Below are positions 57,424 to 64,000 of a stretch of 64,000 nt of DNA, piece after piece. Source of the DNA: Candidatus Planktophila sp. (GTDB taxonomy: Bacteria > Actinomycetota > Actinomycetes > Nanopelagicales > Nanopelagicaceae); NCBI GenBank assembly GCA_030681675.1, contig JAUXRP010000040.1, positions 62,001 to 126,000 on the forward strand. The letters are read 5' to 3'. Position 1 is the stretch's first letter; each line of letters begins with the position of its first letter. The position numbers and the translations under genes are program-made. The notes under the pieces were generated by a model that saw nothing but the letters and a program-made list of their open reading frames with translations, was not told where the DNA came from and ran no database searches.

Positions 57424-58896
57424 TTATCTACCTTGGCTTTTTTTGTGATCGGCTAAGCGAATCGCGAAACTTTGAGCTAGTAGAAATTCTTGGAACTTTC
57501 TCTGTGAGTACTCTTTATTTTCCTGATTTGCCGAAGATTTTAAAGGGTTAAATCTCAATTTCAGCGATGATTCAGCGAGATTTCCGCTTAAAACAGAGTG
57601 TGCGAGAATTGCCGCTCCACGAGTTGTTGTATCGATATCGTCATAACGTGCAATATTACGACCAAGAGTTTGCAGCCTGATTTTCTCCCACCTTGCGTCA
57701 TTGCCTGCATGTCCGCCTAATTTAACAGTAGATTGAGTTTCCCCATTCAACCCTTCTGCGGTCTCAAGAACTTGTTTTTCAGCAAATGAAATACCCTCTA
57801 AAACCGCCGCTGCAAACTCTGCTTTTCTCATATTTCCTGTAATGCCATAGAAGCCCCCTTGGATATCAGCCCTCCATAAGGGAGCCCTCTCACCAAATAT
57901 GTAAGGCAAGTATATTGGAAGGTTTTTCCCTTCTGATTGTTGTGAAAAATTCATGACTTCATCGAGATCGAGATTAAGCAAGTCGCGTGCCCAAGATATT
58001 GAACTTCCACTGGATTGTGTAGGTCCATAAGTAATCGTCAATGGAGCACATGATTCGGGGATTATGTAGAGCGATCCCCCATCCTTCGGGGGTGTGCGAG
58101 TTGACGATCCTACAATTGCAGAAGTGCCCGTAATTATGAAAGAGCTTGGCTCGCGCATCACGTCAATGGCTACCATTCCTGACATAGCATCAGACCACCC
58201 AGTACTTACTGGGATACCGGATGGGAAGCCGAAGGTTAATGCAGCGGTTTGTGAAACATTTCCACGACTCGAGAAGCCATCTCTTAATTCAGGAACTATC
58301 GAAGTAGGCCAACCCGTATATTTGAGAAGAGATTCAATTGGTTGCCTATTTTTTACATTGCATAACCCTTTTGAAGACCATGGGTCAGAGATTGCTTCAC
58401 CCGTTAAGTGAAACCCGACATAGTCTTTTGGCTGTAAAACCCAACGAGCCCTTTGAACCAGCCAACTTTCGTTTCTTGATAACCACAGTAGTTTGGCAGG
58501 ACAAGCACTTGGGGACCATGGCAATGAGGTTCCAATTACTTCAAGAGGATTCCCAAAAACCTCTTGCAGTTCTTGCGACTCTTTTTGTGCGCGAGTATCT
58601 TGCCATGTTAACACTGGGCGAAGCGCAACGCCGCTTTCATCGATGCAGACAACTGATGGTGTGTGACCAGAGAGTCCAATCGCTATTAAATTTCGAGTCA
58701 AATCTTTATTAAACTCCGCAATACTTTTTAAGGCATCCAGATAATCTTCAGCTTTTTGTTCTGCCAACCCAGGCTCTGCAGAAATTGTCGCAATTTTTAC
58801 CTCTACTCTTTCCAAAACATCGCCACCCTTGTTAATGAAAATAGCCTTCACAGAAGAAGTTCCGATGTCTAGACCAAGAATGAGTTTTTCACTCAA
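57424..58896 (-). CDS. FGGY-family carbohydrate kinase
   Basis: About 490 residues of the xylulokinase-like FGGY family: N-terminal LILGLDIGTSSVKAIFINKG, GLSGHTPSVVCID, VLTWQDTRAQKE and the C-terminal KLGGHAGNDARWEKIRLQTL, which holds the ATP site. A TTG at 58896 with GGTGGAG upstream is the likely start; an ATG at 58920 is also in frame. The start overlaps the dehydratase stop by eight bases. The substrate is not defined by sequence. Confidence 0.88.
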   Translation of the reverse strand: MSEKLILGLDIGTSSVKAIFINKGGDVLERVEVKIATISAEPGLAEQKAEDYLDALKSIAEFNKDLTRNLIAIGLSGHTPSVVCIDESGVALRPVLTWQDTRAQKESQELQEVFGNPLEVIGTSLPWSPSACPAKLLWLSRNESWLVQRARWVLQPKDYVGFHLTGEAISDPWSSKGLCNVKNRQPIESLLKYTGWPTSIVPELRDGFSSRGNVSQTAALTFGFPSGIPVSTGWSDAMSGMVAIDVMREPSSFIITGTSAIVGSSTRTPPKDGGSLYIIPESCAPLTITYGPTQSSGSSISWARDLLNLDLDEVMNFSQQSEGKNLPIYLPYIFGERAPLWRADIQGGFYGITGNMRKAEFAAAVLEGISFAEKQVLETAEGLNGETQSTVKLGGHAGNDARWEKIRLQTLGRNIARYDDIDTTTRGAAILAHSVLSGNLAESSLKLRFNPLKSSANQENKEYSQRKFQEFLLAQSFAIRLADHKKSQGR

Positions 58897-60097
58897 GACG
58901 ACTCCACCGGACGATTGCATCGCTGCGTTTGTTTATCCCGGGTTGTAAGGCCGTACCGAGTCCAGGACCCGTTGGGGGAGTTAAAAAACCATCTTTATAC
59001 TGTGGAAGAACCGTCACCATATCTTGGTACCAGCCATAGTAAAAAGCACGGACCATCTCCTGCAATTCAATGTTGGAGTATGCAACTCCGAGATGTGTAC
59101 CAACAGTCAAAACAACCGGGCCAGTACAATCATGAGGAGCGACGGGCGTTCCATAGGTTGATGCAAGAGCGATTACGGCGCTGGCCTCAGTAATTCCACC
59201 TACCCAGCCAGGATCGAGCATTAAATGGTCGACTGCACCAGAGGCGAGCAAGCGATGGTGATCCCACCTAGTACCGGTCGTCTCTCCCACAGTTAAAGGT
59301 AGATTTACCCCACTCTTAAATCTTTTGAGCGCGTCAGCACTTTCATTTCTGATTGGATCTTCAATCCAGAATGGAAAGAACTCTTCAACGGAGTTAGCGA
59401 TGATTGTCGCGGCGGGAGTAGACCAGAGCGAATGCATTTCCAGCATGATGTCAAACCCATCGCCTGCAGCTACGCGCGCGCGTTCAAATAGATCGACTGC
59501 AACTTTCAAATCATTTCTATCGATAGTCTGTCCACCAGATCGAATTGATGCCTCATCGAAAGGCCAAATCTTCATGGCCGTCATGCCCATTTCCTTAAGA
59601 CTTGAGACTAAAGATTCAGGTTCGTTTAAAAAGGCGTAGAGATCTTCATATTCACTACTTGTTACTGTTCCCAGCTGCGCCTTTCTATTACGATCAATAT
59701 TCGACGACCCTTTTGCATATCCTGAGCCAGCACATGTGTTGTAAGCCCGAATTTGATCACGAACTTTCCCTCCGAGAAGTTGATAAATCGGTTGGTTAGT
59801 AACTTGACCAAGCAGATCCCACAAGGCAATATCTATTGAAGATGCCGCTCGAACCGCTACGGAAGAGCCATTAAAACCAATGAAATCCTGGTGGAGTATT
59901 TCGTGAACTTCGTTGATGTTAAGTGGGTTCTTACCTAATATCCGAGGCGCAACACTTTCGTGAAGGAATGTCTCAACACTTTCTACACCTACACAATTCT
60001 CGCCAAGTCCAATCAAGCCCTCATCCGTATGGACTTGCACAAAAAGTATGCTTGGAAATTCTCGCAACCGTATTGTTTCCAAGCCAATAACTTTCAT
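58889..60097 (-). CDS. Enolase-superfamily sugar acid dehydratase (GalD-like)
   Basis: 402 residues of the mandelate racemase/muconate lactonising family. Metal ligands Glu220 (LEMHS), Glu246 (WIEDP) and Glu272 (VGETTG), with His222 and His322 (APHDCTGP), have the same spacing (2, 26, 52 and 102) as Asp183, His185, Glu209, Glu235 and His285 of E. coli D-galactonate dehydratase; only Asp183 is Glu here. This predicts an acid-sugar dehydratase giving a 2-keto-3-deoxy acid. The N-terminal capping domain covers about 1–120. First gene of its - strand series, before the kinase. Confidence 0.88.
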   Translation of the reverse strand: MKVIGLETIRLREFPSILFVQVHTDEGLIGLGENCVGVESVETFLHESVAPRILGKNPLNINEVHEILHQDFIGFNGSSVAVRAASSIDIALWDLLGQVTNQPIYQLLGGKVRDQIRAYNTCAGSGYAKGSSNIDRNRKAQLGTVTSSEYEDLYAFLNEPESLVSSLKEMGMTAMKIWPFDEASIRSGGQTIDRNDLKVAVDLFERARVAAGDGFDIMLEMHSLWSTPAATIIANSVEEFFPFWIEDPIRNESADALKRFKSGVNLPLTVGETTGTRWDHHRLLASGAVDHLMLDPGWVGGITEASAVIALASTYGTPVAPHDCTGPVVLTVGTHLGVAYSNIELQEMVRAFYYGWYQDMVTVLPQYKDGFLTPPTGPGLGTALQPGINKRSDAIVRWSRLE

Positions 60098-60133
60098 GTA
60101 AACCCCTTATCTGGATATTGATTTTTAACAGCA

Positions 60134-60167
60134 GCACAGTTACTCTTAATTGTTTATTGTTTACGAT
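60134..60167. promoter_or_regulatory. Divergent promoter region of dehydratase and Ldh_2 genes
   Basis: Contains GCACAGTTA (60134–60142), also found at 52665–52673, and two half-site-like elements TTGTTTAT (60150–60157) and TTGTTTAC (60157–60164). The latter matches a half of the palindrome before the GntR gene. GTAAAC also occurs just before the dehydratase start. Confidence 0.5.
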
Positions 60168-60194
60168 TCTCGCCTACGAGTCAAGGGGTTTCAC

Positions 60195-61211
60195 GTGCCA
60201 GAACCAGTAAAAACTCTCAAAATAACTCGACAAGAGGTGCTGCAGATTTCGCAGAGTATTCTTGAAAAATTCGGTTCTTCGAAGGTCTATGCACAATCTG
60301 TATCCGAATCTTTAGTACAGGCACAAGAGGCAGGGCACGCATCTCACGGAATAATTCGTCTAATTGAATATACAGATTCGATAAAAAACGGAGTAATTGA
60401 TCCGACCGTAGCACCAACGATTTTGAGGGAGGAGGGTTCAACTGCAGTTATCGATGCACACTGGGGGTGGGGGCAAGTTGCCTGCAAATTTGCGACAGAA
60501 GTAGCAGCGAGTAAGGCCAGAGAGTATGGTGTTGCAGCAATTTCTATTAATTCATGTAATCACATTGGACGAGTGGGTGAATATATTGAATTGTTGGCAC
60601 AAAAGGATCTTGTCTCAATGATGTGGTGCAACGCAGATCCAGCTGTAGCTGCATTCGGTGGCAGTCAAAGATTGTTTGGCACAAATCCATTTGCTGCTGG
60701 AATACCGTCGAATGACGAGCCAGTAATTATTGATTTTGCCACTGCGGCAAGTGCAGAAGGTAAATTAAGAGTTGCGCGAGCTAATGGAAGCATTATTCCG
60801 ACTGGTATCGTTATAGATAAAGATGGAAAAGATAGTAACAACCCACAAGACTTTTACTCCGGTGGGTCTTTGCTTCCTTTCGGGGGCCATAAAGGCTATT
60901 GCATGAGCCTAATGATTGAATTATTAGGCGGTGCGTTGTCGGGTAACCACCCTTCAATGAATAATGGGTTTACCAAAGGGTATGGGCCAGTTTTAATTGC
61001 GATTGATCCAGAAAAATTTTTTGGGTTAAGTTTTTTCAAATCGGAAATTTCAGAAGCGACGAAGATTATAAGATCATCCAAACCGACTGATTCAAACCAA
61101 CCGGTACTAGTTCCAGGTGACGTAGAAAATATTCAGCGCGCTCAGAATTCGCCAGAGATCCAAATCTCAGAGGCAATTTGGAGTTTAATTGTAGAACTTA
61201 GTCTTTCTTAG
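60195..61211 (+). CDS. Ldh_2-family (malate/L-lactate/2,3-diketogulonate-type) dehydrogenase
   Basis: 338-residue NAD(P)-dependent enzyme of the YlbC/YiaK family. Conserved SHGIIRLIEY near the N terminus, NSCNHIGRVGEYIELLA, FGTNPFAAGIPS and LLPFGGHKGYCMSLMIELL. Members reduce or oxidise 2-keto acids such as 2,3-diketo-L-gulonate, ureidoglycolate or sulfolactate. A TTG at 60150 is in frame; the GTG at 60195 with AAGGGG at six bases is preferred. It overlaps the GntR gene at the 3' end by 14 bases. Confidence 0.88.
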   Translation: MPEPVKTLKITRQEVLQISQSILEKFGSSKVYAQSVSESLVQAQEAGHASHGIIRLIEYTDSIKNGVIDPTVAPTILREEGSTAVIDAHWGWGQVACKFATEVAASKAREYGVAAISINSCNHIGRVGEYIELLAQKDLVSMMWCNADPAVAAFGGSQRLFGTNPFAAGIPSNDEPVIIDFATAASAEGKLRVARANGSIIPTGIVIDKDGKDSNNPQDFYSGGSLLPFGGHKGYCMSLMIELLGGALSGNHPSMNNGFTKGYGPVLIAIDPEKFFGLSFFKSEISEATKIIRSSKPTDSNQPVLVPGDVENIQRAQNSPEIQISEAIWSLIVELSLS

Positions 61212-61911
61212 CCGCTATAGGCTGTTCTGTAAAATGAACTGCCACTCTTTGGAATCCTCGCTCAACATGAGCACTCAACATATCTTTAGCCTTTTTAGTC
61301 TGCTTGTTTCTAATAACTTCAACTATTGCGGCGTGATCTGGTGCCCAACTTGGAAGAAAAGTCTTATTAATGTTTTTATCCTTCGACCATGTATAAACTA
61401 AAAACGCGAGAATTTGAGATCGGAGTACAGTCCATGCTTGCAATAAACGATCATGATGAGCGGCTGCAAAAAGAGCGGTATGAAATTCTAAATCAATACT
61501 GCTCACAACACTGGGTGTACGTTGCTTTTCAGTCAACTTTGCATAATGATGAAGAACATCCTCCATCGCTTCAATATCTAAAGCTGTAGCGTTTTTACAT
61601 GCCCACTCAATCGCTAACTCTTCAAGAACGCTTCTCATCGAATAAATTTCTAGGATATCGTCATGATCCCACGAAGCGATCCGAGCGCCTTTATGCCTTT
61701 CGGTGGTTATGAGGCCTTCTCGTTCTAGGCGCATTAGGGCTTCCCGGATGGGACCCCTCGATACACCCATCTGCAAAGCGAGTTCGTCTTCAGCTATTCG
61801 GCGACCGGGTTCTAACTCATGAGTGATAATCGCCTCACGAAGATCATCTGTTACTACATCCGAGAGCACTCGGCGTGATGCGACTTTTAGACCCAGAGGC
61901 TTTAATGTCAT
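61198..61911 (-). CDS. GntR-family transcription regulator (FadR/FCD subfamily)
   Basis: 237 residues. The winged helix is at about 25–85 (ELALQMGVSRGPIREALMRL). The C-terminal FCD domain (about 95–225) has the helical ligand site with EFHTALFAAAHHDRLL. FCD regulators usually sense hydroxy acids or sugar acids. A palindrome, TTGTTTGTAAACAA, lies 20 bases upstream of its start, suggesting self-regulation. Confidence 0.9.
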   Translation of the reverse strand: MTLKPLGLKVASRRVLSDVVTDDLREAIITHELEPGRRIAEDELALQMGVSRGPIREALMRLEREGLITTERHKGARIASWDHDDILEIYSMRSVLEELAIEWACKNATALDIEAMEDVLHHYAKLTEKQRTPSVVSSIDLEFHTALFAAAHHDRLLQAWTVLRSQILAFLVYTWSKDKNINKTFLPSWAPDHAAIVEVIRNKQTKKAKDMLSAHVERGFQRVAVHFTEQPIAAKKD

Positions 61912-61931
61912 TCATGACTCCCATTAAATTG

Positions 61932-61945
61932 TTGTTTGTAAACAA
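61932..61945. promoter_or_regulatory. GntR-type operator upstream of the regulator gene
   Basis: TTGTTTGTAAACAA has six-base perfect arms around a central GT, and is located just before the regulator start. A matching half-site occurs before the Ldh_2 gene. Confidence 0.6.
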
Positions 61946-61982
61946 TACCATCTAAATGGCAGTGCCCCAACTTCAAAGAAAT

Positions 61983-62795
61983 TTAGTAGTCACCCAGAGT
62001 TCCGCCGGCGTTATAGGCAAGATTGCCTCCATCAACTGGCAGGATAGTTCCGGTAACCATTGCCGCGGCATCACTTGCTAGGAAATGAACCGCATGTGCT
62101 ATATCGGCAGGTTCTGCAACCCTACCAAGGGGTATCCCACTGATTAAAAGATCCATAAGAGGTTTGGCTTTTTCTCCCTCTACTTCTATCCATTTTCTCC
62201 AACCGGGTGTATTTACTGAACAGGGCTGGATCGCATTGACGCGAATATTTGATTTCGCCCACTCGATTGCAAGTTCACGAGTCAACTGATTTACCCCACC
62301 CTTTGAAACGCTATATGCGAAATTTCCGCGTCCAATTGCCGAGCTACCGGCAATAGAGCTTATATTTACAATTACTCCAGGTTTTTTAGCTGCAAGAACT
62401 AGTTTCGAAAATTCTCTGGCGTTCAAAAAATATCCTGTTAATGAAGTTCCGATTACCTTATTCCAAATTTCTAAAGTTGTATCTTGAGGAGGTGTATGGG
62501 TACCCGCAGCGGCATTATTAATTAAAATATCTGCTACGCCGAATTTATTCGAGACAAATTTAAATAGGCTCACCACATCTGCTTCGATACTAGAATCGCC
62601 TCTGAAGGTTGTTGTGGATATCCCCAGGGACTCCAATTCTTTCTGGCCTGCAGCGAGTCCTATTTCATCTATGTCAGACATAATTATTTGCGCACCATCA
62701 CCGCCTAGCTGTCTGCAAACCTGCATTCCTATACCGCCGGCAGCTCCTGTAACAACGACAACTTTTCCTTTAACACTGAACGCCCCTATTGTCAT
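61983..62795 (-). CDS. SDR-family oxidoreductase
   Basis: 270-residue short-chain dehydrogenase: VVTGAAGGIGMQVCRQL, NNAAAGTHTP, NISSIAGSS with the catalytic Ser and YSVSKGG with Tyr and Lys. C terminus MVTGTILPVDGG. It follows the E1 beta gene by 13 bases and probably belongs to one transcript with E1 alpha and beta, with the GntR gene next. Substrate unknown. Confidence 0.87.
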   Translation of the reverse strand: MTIGAFSVKGKVVVVTGAAGGIGMQVCRQLGGDGAQIIMSDIDEIGLAAGQKELESLGISTTTFRGDSSIEADVVSLFKFVSNKFGVADILINNAAAGTHTPPQDTTLEIWNKVIGTSLTGYFLNAREFSKLVLAAKKPGVIVNISSIAGSSAIGRGNFAYSVSKGGVNQLTRELAIEWAKSNIRVNAIQPCSVNTPGWRKWIEVEGEKAKPLMDLLISGIPLGRVAEPADIAHAVHFLASDAAAMVTGTILPVDGGNLAYNAGGTLGDY

Positions 62796-62808
62796 TTAAT
62801 TCTCCATT

Positions 62809-63795
62809 TCAGTAAGAAACAACTTCTCTAACAGCCTTTGAAATTTGTTCGACTGAGGGTATTGCAGACTCTGTCATTGCGGGGTTAGCACTCAGTGGAG
62901 CACGAACAGCGCCAACTCTAATGATCGGGCCTTTCAGCGCACGAAAGTTTCGTTCGGTCGCTGCAGACGCAATTTCACCGGTGATTGAGCCAAACAATGG
63001 TGCTTCATCCAGAACAACAACTCTTCCGAACTCTTGAACCGCTCTGTCGATTGCCTCTTGATCGAGTGGATATAGCGTGCGTAAATCAATGATTTCCACC
63101 GAAATACCTTCGCCTTCTAGTGCTTGAGCTGCTTTTGTAGCGGTTATTACTGAGTAGCCATACGTAATTATTGCCGCGTCTTTACCTGTTTTCACCGTTT
63201 TGGCTTTTCCAAATGGAATAAAGAGATTTTCATCTCCAATTTCACCTCGTGCACCAGACAATTTCTTATGCATTAAGAAGATAACTGGATCCTCAGATCG
63301 CAAAGCAGTTTTTATGAGTCCCTTAACATCTCTAGCTGTCGAAGGAACGGCGATTGAAAGTCCGGGAGTTTGTGCAAAAAGAGATTCCAATGAATTACAG
63401 TGATGAGCTCCCCCAAGTGCAACTCCGGAAGTTGCTCGTATAACCAGCGGAACTGGCGTTCCAAACATAAATCGAATCTTTGCCGCTTGATTAATGATTT
63501 CATCCATAGCTCCTAGAGAGAAATCAATAAAGTTTAAATCCACAATGGGATGGCATCCATACATCGCAGCCCCAACTCCTGCCGCGACCATTGCCGCTTC
63601 AGAGATTGGTGCGTCACGAACTCTGTCATGACCAAACTCCTGCGCGAGGCCTTTCACTTGGGCAAAGTGCCCGCCTCGCTCTACAAGATCGGTTCCGAGA
63701 ATAAAGATGTTTTTATTGAGGTTCATTTCTTCGCGAACTCCGGATTGAAAAGCCTCGGAATACGTTGGTGTAATTGTTTTGACCTCGGTTGTCAT
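62809..63795 (-). CDS. 2-oxoacid dehydrogenase-like E1 beta subunit (thiamine-diphosphate enzyme)
   Basis: 328 residues resembling PdhB/AcoB: DAPISEAAMVAAGVGAAM with the cofactor-activating Glu, INQAAKIRFMFG, PLVIRATSGVALGGAHH, VPSTARDVKGLIKTAL and the C-terminal GRVVVLDEAPLFG. It overlaps the alpha subunit gene by four bases (ATGA). No E2 or E3 gene is in the window, so the full complex, if any, cannot be judged. Confidence 0.88.
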   Translation of the reverse strand: MTTEVKTITPTYSEAFQSGVREEMNLNKNIFILGTDLVERGGHFAQVKGLAQEFGHDRVRDAPISEAAMVAAGVGAAMYGCHPIVDLNFIDFSLGAMDEIINQAAKIRFMFGTPVPLVIRATSGVALGGAHHCNSLESLFAQTPGLSIAVPSTARDVKGLIKTALRSEDPVIFLMHKKLSGARGEIGDENLFIPFGKAKTVKTGKDAAIITYGYSVITATKAAQALEGEGISVEIIDLRTLYPLDQEAIDRAVQEFGRVVVLDEAPLFGSITGEIASAATERNFRALKGPIIRVGAVRAPLSANPAMTESAIPSVEQISKAVREVVSY

Positions 63796-64000
63796 AGTTG
63801 AACTCCCAACTTGCCTGAATCTACGCCCTGAGTAATTGTTGAAAGGTCAGGCTCTGGTGAAGACTCTGCAAAAGCAACTGCCTCCTCTATTTCCTGGCGC
63901 ACTGATGTACGAAGCTCATCCACTTCAGATTGAGTGATTAACCCTTCGGAGAGTACTTTCTCTGTGAACATGTCAATTGGATCTCGTGTATTACGCCACT
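63792..64000 (-). CDS. 2-oxoacid dehydrogenase-like E1 alpha subunit, C-terminal part
   Basis: I translated the edge of the window: WRNTRDPIDMFTEKVLSEGL, then QSEVDELRTSV, EEAVAFAESSPEPDLST and a stop overlapping the beta start. The RDPI…F…L…G…A..FA..SP.P pattern is the usual end of E1 alpha. The gene continues beyond the window. Confidence 0.8.
   Translation of the reverse strand, partial: WRNTRDPIDMFTEKVLSEGLITQSEVDELRTSVRQEIEEAVAFAESSPEPDLSTITQGVDSGKLGVQL

Noticed and set aside
60188-60201. GTTTCACGTGCCAG, resembling parS
   Set aside because: Only the left half matches; the right half departs from the palindrome, and it holds the start codon of the Ldh_2 gene.

Overview
The window is the replication-origin region of an actinobacterial chromosome with low-to-moderate GC and very tight gene packing, followed by an accessory carbohydrate and hydroxy-acid region. 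The gene order murJ–trxB–trxA–cwlM … parB–parA–rsmG–jag–yidC–yidD–rnpA–rpmH–dnaA–dnaN–recF–dciA–gyrB–gyrA–tRNA-Ile–tRNA-Ala–ppiase–rhomboid–crgA–pabA–pknB–pstP is the order known around oriC in Actinobacteria. The AT-rich codons, one-to-four-base gene overlaps, many apparently leaderless starts and the sugar-uptake genes suggest a streamlined freshwater actinobacterium of the acI/Nanopelagicales type. That placement is an inference from gene content, not from a marker-gene comparison.

Layout. 1–5.9 kb: lipid II flippase, thioredoxin system, a CwlM-like pseudo-amidase and an aminotransferase on the + strand. 5.9–10.5 kb: ParB/ParA, RsmG, Jag, YidC, YidD, RnpA and L34 on the - strand, with two parS sites in the first codons of parA and rsmG. 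10.5–19.8 kb: dnaA, oriC, dnaN, recF, dciA, gyrB and gyrA. 19.9–28.2 kb: three tRNAs, cyclophilin, rhomboid, CrgA, PabA, PknB/PstP, GDPD phosphodiesterase, PheA, SerS and a HAD phosphatase. 28.3–32.8 kb: a three-gene succinate dehydrogenase (Sdh1 type), a small membrane protein and a pair of CrcB fluoride channels; the first CrcB has no ATG/GTG/TTG start that would give the full protein. 32.8–37.7 kb: an ECF sigma factor with a membrane partner, aminopeptidase P, an aldo-keto reductase and a P-loop kinase.

37.8–44.8 kb lies between an intact tRNA-Ser(GCT) and a 61-bp copy of its 3' part (58/61 identical), in the same orientation. Inside are an intact Rbs/Frc-type sugar ABC transporter and an SDR, together with three decayed genes: an SMP-30 lactonase, an aldose-1-epimerase-like gene and a zinc-ribbon protein. 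This looks like an old genomic island at a tRNA.

44.9–64 kb carries a catabolic region: FMN-dependent hydroxy-acid dehydrogenase, GlcD-type FAD oxidase, acetoacetate-decarboxylase-like protein, four SDRs, a second aldo-keto reductase, a DapA-family aldolase, a complete ABC importer with a Tat-exported binding protein, an UlaG-like metallo-beta-lactamase-fold protein, a degenerate YrdC-like protein, an FGGY kinase, a GalD-pattern enolase-superfamily dehydratase, an Ldh_2 dehydrogenase, a GntR/FCD regulator and 2-oxoacid-dehydrogenase-like E1 subunits. Read together, the genes could import a sugar or sugar acid, oxidise it to a lactone, open the lactone, dehydrate the acid to a 2-keto-3-deoxy acid, cleave that to pyruvate plus an aldehyde, and oxidise the resulting hydroxy acids. 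The exact substrate cannot be read from sequence alone.
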